Positions 59,048 through 64,000 of a DNA stretch of 64,000 bases are shown piece after piece. The notes under the pieces are model-generated. The model was given only the letters and a program-made list of their open reading frames with translations, ran no database searches and was not told where the DNA came from. The stretch is from Nigrospora sphaerica (Eukaryota > Ascomycota > Sordariomycetes > Amphisphaeriales > Apiosporaceae): the NCBI GenBank assembly GCA_018287875.1, contig JAGVVL010000018.1:1418501-1482500 (forward strand), written 5' to 3'. A program made the translations under genes and the position numbers. Each line of letters opens with the position of its first letter. The first letter of the stretch is position 1.

Positions 59048-61260
59048 ATGTTTGCCGATCCATCAGGTAAGCCAAGGCCAACAACCACGGCGGTTGCTTT
59101 CCTTCTGCTCTCCTCCCATGACACTCCCCTTCCCCCCCCTTATGTAGTGGCACCGCGCCTGCGCGCCCGCCCTCCTGGCCATCCACCCGGCTCCTTTCCA
59201 AGCTCGTTTGTTATTACTCTGTCTGGTCTGATACTCGCCATCCTGGATCTCGGTGGATCTGGCTCCCTGCTTCCGTCCTCAATGCCACCCGAACAAGGAG
59301 AGCTTGGGCACCCGGTCCACTAAATTTGGCCAGTGGCCTGTCGCAATCTCAAGACTGATGTTTCAGAGTCGGCGTCGCAGTCGTCATTCCTTGGGTGCAC
59401 TGATAGGGATTGGAGGGCTAACATCGTCTGAACTACTGCTTGCATAGGCCAATCTTCTGGCAGCCGGTCAGCCGGCTTGACGCTCAATCTCTCGTCAAAC
59501 AACCCCTTTCGCAACCGCGCTGCTTCGCCCAACAGCATGGGCTCCAACCAGTTTTCTCCTCCCCCACCTCACTCCCCTTTTGATGACCCCCCTCCACGCC
59601 CGACCTCGAGGAACCCTTTTCTCGACCCTAACAACAACACCAACTCGGGCAACAGCAACTCTTTCCCAGCACAACAGTCAAGAGTGAAGTCGCCAGGCAG
59701 CATGTCGTCGACCAACGATAAGTCGGCTACGGCCTTCGCCGAGGATCTCTTCGTAAGCGTCTCCCTTCTCCTTTTGCACGTCGCCAGCCCCACCATGTCT
59801 CTGCCCGGCCTTGTGTCAGGCCCCCGCCGCCCCTTGCTCAATCCTGCCGCGGCCAATCCGCGTCTCGCTGCCATGCCGACGCCCTACTGACGACGTGTAC
59901 AGAATAGCCTGAGCCTGGAAGACAAGGCTGCGCAGAAGACGCCGTCTCTGCAACCTTCCAACCGGCCGCCGCCGCCTCCCAGCCGCTCCTCGCGCGGCGA
60001 GAATGGCCCCCCACCGCGTGGCCGCGGCCCACCTCCCCGAGGCGCGCCGCACCGACCAACGCGCTCGCAAGAAGAAGCCCAGAGGGCAGCCCGGACCCAC
60101 GGCGTCTCTGGCTCGCTCGGCGGCGAGAAAATGTTTAATTCGTCCGACAAACGGCCTGAGCGGCGGCCCGAGCGGCGGCCACGTCGCAACTCTGACACGT
60201 CCATCATCGAGAAGCCCATGACAGAGGAGGAGAAGAAGGCCCGGGAGATCCGCCGCCGTGAGCGTGAGCGACGCCACCGCGAGGGCAAGGACAAACCCAA
60301 GGGCAAGCGGCTTGATCTTATCGACCAGCTTGACGCGACCAGCATTTACGGTACCGGATGTGAGTGAAGCGATGCTTCTCTGTCTCCATTATTGGCAGCA
60401 GGCTGACCAACACAAACCCAGTGTTTCACCACGACGGACCCTTCGACGCCCTGAACCCGCACCGCAACCGTGGCGGCACCCGACGTGCGCCCATGGAGGC
60501 GTTTCCCGAGGGCTCGCTCAACAATTCACTGGGCGGCGCTGGGCCTCTCAACACGCGCCCCGACCACGCCACCTTCATGGGTAACCATGACGAGGAGGGA
60601 TTCCGAGAGTGGAGCGTCGCGGGCAAGGACCGAAACGGCTACGTTGCCCCCGACGCCAAGGTTGAGGGCGGCTTCTTTGACCCCACCGCCCGCGGCACCA
60701 TGCTTCACGGAGACGAAAGCATGGGACTTGGAACCTCGACGTTCCTCGAGGGTACCCCGGCGGCGCGCGCCGACATCCAGCGGCGCCAGGCAGAGCTCGC
60801 CGCCCAGGAGCAGGGAGGATTGCAGAGAAAGAAGTCTCTGGCCCAGCGCTTCCGGGGCATGAACCGCGAGCGCCCCTCGCGCGATTATGCCGGCGCCCGT
60901 ATGACGAACCCCGAGGGTGCGTACGGACCGAGATCCGGCGACTTGCCCACCAGCAGCAGCACGGGAGAGCGGAACCCTTTCTTTAGCGACTTCGACAAGG
61001 GAGGGGAGGAGCGCATCTCGGTGAAGCGGTCCGAGGCCATGTCTCCCGGCTCGGCGGGCGGTAACAGTCCCCCGCGCGGCTACAACGCGGAGCGACGGCC
61101 GTCGGAGCAACTCGGTCAAAGTTCGCCGACGGACCCCTCGGGGAAGTCCCAGGGAGGGGGCTTTCTGTCGCGCGTCAAGAGCTTGAAGGGCGGTCGAAGA
61201 CAGCGGCCCGAGGTCCCCAACCACCCCCCGCCTGCAAACAACGCCGGCACAGCCGTCTAG
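59048..61260 (+). CDS. pal1: Pal1-family cell morphology protein
   Basis: Exons 59048-59066, 59448-59752, 59903-60359, 60422-61260 give 539 aa. Introns are 381, 150 and 62 nt with GTAAGC, GTAAGC and GTGAGT donors and CTGAC branch sites in the last two. The first exon has only six codons plus one base (MFADPS), so the start rests on the splice that links it in phase to GQSSGSRSAGLTLNLSSNNP. The family core is visible: EEKKAREIRRRERERRHREG, KRLDLIDQLDATSIYG (just before residue 260), FHHDGPFDALNPHRN just after the last intron, and NPFFSDFDKG near the C-terminus. Otherwise it is a disordered, Pro/Arg/Ser-rich protein. In fission yeast Pal1 acts at growing tips and in endocytic patches with Sla2, maintaining cylindrical shape; a similar role in hyphal tips is expected. 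Confidence 0.93.
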
Positions 61261-62537
61261 AGGAGCGCTGACACGACGAGCACATGGGCGGCAGGCGACG
61301 GCAAAGCCGCACGGAAAAAGGGCTGGACGCGATCTCAGCCCTGAGTACGGGCGAGGGGTGCACGTGGATGGGCGCCGCGGGGGCCCCCACTCGTTGGGCG
61401 GCGACGGAAGCGCGCCGCGATTTTGGCATGTTGCAAAAGGGGCAGGGTCTAGCCCGAGTGCTGGGCCGCAGGGGGGGAGCGGTGGTGGCTCTCGAGCATC
61501 ATCAGCATGTGCTGGTCGGGTGATGTACCCGCTCGGCGCGAGGCGGCCTGGGGAGCATGGACGCGCATGAAGAGTGGTCGTCACGCGGCTCTTTCTTTTT
61601 TTCGGACTCGTCGCGGCGCGAGCGTTCAGTTGGGGAGGCGGATCTCCTTTACGCAGGTACTCACAGTCATTCGAGAGAGACATAAACAGGCACAGCTCGT
61701 CGACGAATGAGGCTCGTTGCGGCTGCCGCTGTGGGCGGGGAAAGTACAAGCCTCAGGGCCCCGTGGCATTGATGACGAGCTTTGGGGGGGGGAGGGGTTT
61801 CGCTTGGGTGGGTGTGGGTGTGTGCTTGGCGTGGCCGGGCTGAATTGCCTGTCGGCAGACGTTGACGCTTAACGATGTCGATGCGCGACGGGGTGGCACG
61901 CGCAGATTGTATTAGTGGATCATTGGAACTAGAGTATACTAATTTGTTCTTGTCTATATCGGCCGCGTGTGGTGATACCTGTGTTTTCCCCGTGATCAGC
62001 AGTGTTCCATGTCCGAGTCGGTGGTGTTGTGTTGTATCATGGTTTGCATTTTGTACGAGGCGTGGGCCGTGCCTGTGCGCTTGCGTGCCTGCTTGCGTGC
62101 CGGTTTCTTGGTCCATCTACAGTTGGCCTCGACCGACTACCTATCTGTCATAAAACAGCAGGTGCGTGTGTTGGCTTATACTGCCTCCTCCAGTTGCGTG
62201 TACCAGCCCATCCACCCATCCAAGTACATAGGTATGTAGGTACTTAGCCAACACCCATACCTACCCATCCATTCCATTACCCAGTACTGATGCGCCCGTG
62301 GCCAGACAACCCGAGTCTCACATAGAGCGAGCGGCTGTACGCAAAAAGCAAACAGCCTCCAGCGGCCCTCCCCCAGCATTACCAGCGGCCAGCAAGTCAT
62401 TCGGCGTTTCAGCGCGGGGGGAGCAAACGCCAAGGCAAAGGCAGACAGCGCCTTCCCCCCCGCAGGCCCACAGCAAACGGTTTGACGGGCCCAAGGCCAT
62501 TGCGGCCACGCTCACGATCACGTCCAAGTGTTCGGCC
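61261..62537. other. Intergenic between Pal1 and the next gene
   Basis: Pal1 3' UTR and upstream region of the next gene. No ORF with recognisable features; the large minus-strand frame over 60526-61749 is mostly a shadow of Pal1. Confidence 0.5.
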
Positions 62538-64000
62538 ATGGGGGGGAGCGTCGATGGCGACGCGGGTCGGCACGCCTCGCAGGCCAGCTCCCACTTCCTG
62601 CTGGAGCCTGTCACGGGCGTCACGCTCTACCGGCTCGAGCTGGCGCGTCGGCAGGCACGCGGGCGTCGGGGCGCCCTGCCGACGGGCTGCCCCGAGCTCG
62701 ACGACCACGTCCTCATGCAGGGGGGCTTCGAGCGTGGCACCGTCGTGGGCCTCAGTGCCGAGACCATGGAGATGGCTCTCTTGGTACGTACGTTGGAACG
62801 CCGCACTCGCACTCCCGGGACGGGCGAGCTGACACGCACCCCTGTGTGCTTGCTTGTTTGCATGCCAGCGTGCTGACTGCTCGTATGGCGCCCGCAGCTG
62901 GGTCTGCAGACCATCGCACACAACCTCGTTGCAGCCCAGTCGGCAACGAGGCCGCCGCTGCGCGCTGCCATCATCACCCCCTTGGCGCACCCGGCTATCT
63001 TGCCCCAGCTGCTCGGCGTCCTCCACGCTCAGGTTCAGGCCAGGGCGCCCTCTGCCCACAAGCCCGCCGACCCCGCCGCCGACGAAATGGCTAGCCGGTG
63101 TTTACAGCGCATCTCGCTGTCCCGTGTCTTTGACGTCGAGGGTTTGTACGACGTGTTGCGTGAACTGGAAGTAGCGCCGCATAGTCCTGCCGGCACCGGC
63201 ACCCCTCCCGCCCCCACTTTAGGCCAGCACGACGACGACCTGGATTTCTGCGATGCCCCCGTGCCCGGCCAAGGCCAAGCGTCTCACCCGCCATCCGACG
63301 GGGCACCCGAGCCAACTCCAGCCCTTGAGCTCCCGCGCCCATTCCGTCAGGATGCGCCTACGTCGTTGCCCGCGGCGAAATATGGGCCCTCAAAGACGGG
63401 GCGGACCGAAGTCATGGACAGCGAGGACGAGGGCAACTTATTATCTTCCTCCTCTCCGCTTTCGTCGCCGCCGCTCTCTAGCGATCCGCCTATCGCGTCC
63501 TCTCCAGCGGGGGTTCCGGAGCCGAGAGACGACGGTGAGCAAGCAACGGCAGAGGAAGGTGTCATACGGCACGAGGCGACGTCACGTGTCTCCAGCGAAA
63601 GGGACACAGAGGAGCAGGGGAAAGAGGATGAAGCACGCGGAGCATGCCCGCTCAATGCAGAAACCCGACTTCCCCGAGGTATCCCGGATATCATCCTCAC
63701 TACGCACATGCCCACACTCCTCTCGCATCTATTCACGTCGCGCGACAAGAGTGCGGCGCACACGACTATCCAGCTCCTGTCGACGCAACTCCGGTCCCTC
63801 AGCCGCAGCAACGCCGGGCCCCTCATCATCCTGTTGAACAGTACCTCGAGCTCGACCGCCGGCACGACGGCGGCGGTAGCCTTGGACTCTGCCTCGCCTC
63901 GGCCCGGCCACCCGCCCTTTGGACCCGGCAGCGTGGGATCTCGGCCCCTCGACCCCACGTTGCGGTCCATTTTCAACCCGCCGCCGCCGCCGCCGACGCC
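62538..64000 (+). CDS. RecA/Rad51-fold-like protein, 3' end outside window
   Basis: The first in-frame ATG is at 62538 (MGGSVDGDAGRHASQ). Exon 1 runs to 62783; intron 62784-62897 (GTACGT, CTGAC, CGCAG) joins in phase to an exon that stays open to the window end (450 aa so far). The N-terminal part reads LPTGCPELDDHVLMQGGFER and GTVVGLSAE, then after the intron LGLQTIAHNLVAAQ and AAIITPLAHPAILPQLLGVL. 'TGCxELDxxLxGGFxxG' is the start of RecA/Rad51/KaiC-type ATPase cores, but the Walker A GxxxxGKT is replaced by SAETMEMALL, so ATP binding is doubtful. A Ser/Pro/acidic insert (about residues 210-310) separates it from PDIILTTHMPTLLSHLF and LIILLNSTSS, which could be the Walker B side. A Rad51-paralogue-like protein is a guess. 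Confidence 0.7.

Noticed and set aside
60526..61749. Minus-strand ORF of 407 codons over Pal1
   Set aside because: Arg/Pro/Ala-rich shadow of the Pal1 last exon with no recognisable features.
62409..63059. Minus-strand ORF of 216 codons
   Set aside because: Antisense of the RecA-fold-like gene, which has a phased intron and a conserved-looking N-terminus.

Overview
The window reads as nuclear DNA of a filamentous ascomycete (Pezizomycotina, most likely a Sordariomycete; I cannot name the species). The signs are short GT-AG introns (about 45-150 nt) with CTGAC/CTAAC branch sites, a HET-domain gene, a Pal1 gene, an AA9 lytic polysaccharide monooxygenase, a GH18 chitinase with a C-terminal Hce2-type domain, and RIP-type decay (CpA to TpA) of transposons. 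Most single-copy genes could be spliced by hand into intact frames. Splice sites below are read from the sequence and have not been tested against RNA.

Layout. 0-9.5 kb: a pogo/Fot1-like transposase remnant, a large intronless secreted chitinase, a striking tandem array of intron-like units (6042-7097), a HET gene starting directly behind the array, and a scrap of an ABC-C transporter. 10.0-26.8 kb: a transposon island with three elements in different states of decay. They are a heavily RIP-mutated Ty3/Gypsy copy (minus strand, with a 10-bp satellite), a GC-rich chromoviral LTR retrotransposon with identical 233-bp LTRs and a long antisense, intron-containing coding region (13522-22924), and a mildly RIP-mutated, 5'-truncated LINE. 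26.8-34.9 kb: degraded sequence with an FMO pseudogene, a tyrosinase gene, a small PY-motif protein and a broken TRP/ML-like fragment. 34.9-64 kb: a 1714-aa mucin-like secreted protein (minus), an RRT8-like membrane protein (minus), an S8 subtilisin protease, an AA9 LPMO, an SDR protein, a 5-kb gene-free stretch, Pal1, and the start of a RecA-fold-like gene running off the end.

How the genes relate. There is no operon-like or clear biosynthetic cluster. Secreted products dominate (chitinase, tyrosinase, mucin-like protein, protease, LPMO), which suits a saprotroph or host-associated fungus. The HET gene and the transposon island mark the left half as accessory; Pal1 and the RRT8-like gene look like core genes.

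Most unusual items: (1) 13 tandem 77/86-bp units, each built like a fungal intron and separated by variable 3-nt 'exons', just upstream of the HET start codon; (2) a spliced antisense coding region inside an LTR retrotransposon that also carries a self-priming signature; (3) frame breaks in that retrotransposon that are all consistent with one missing base, mostly in G/C runs, while flanking unique genes are intact.
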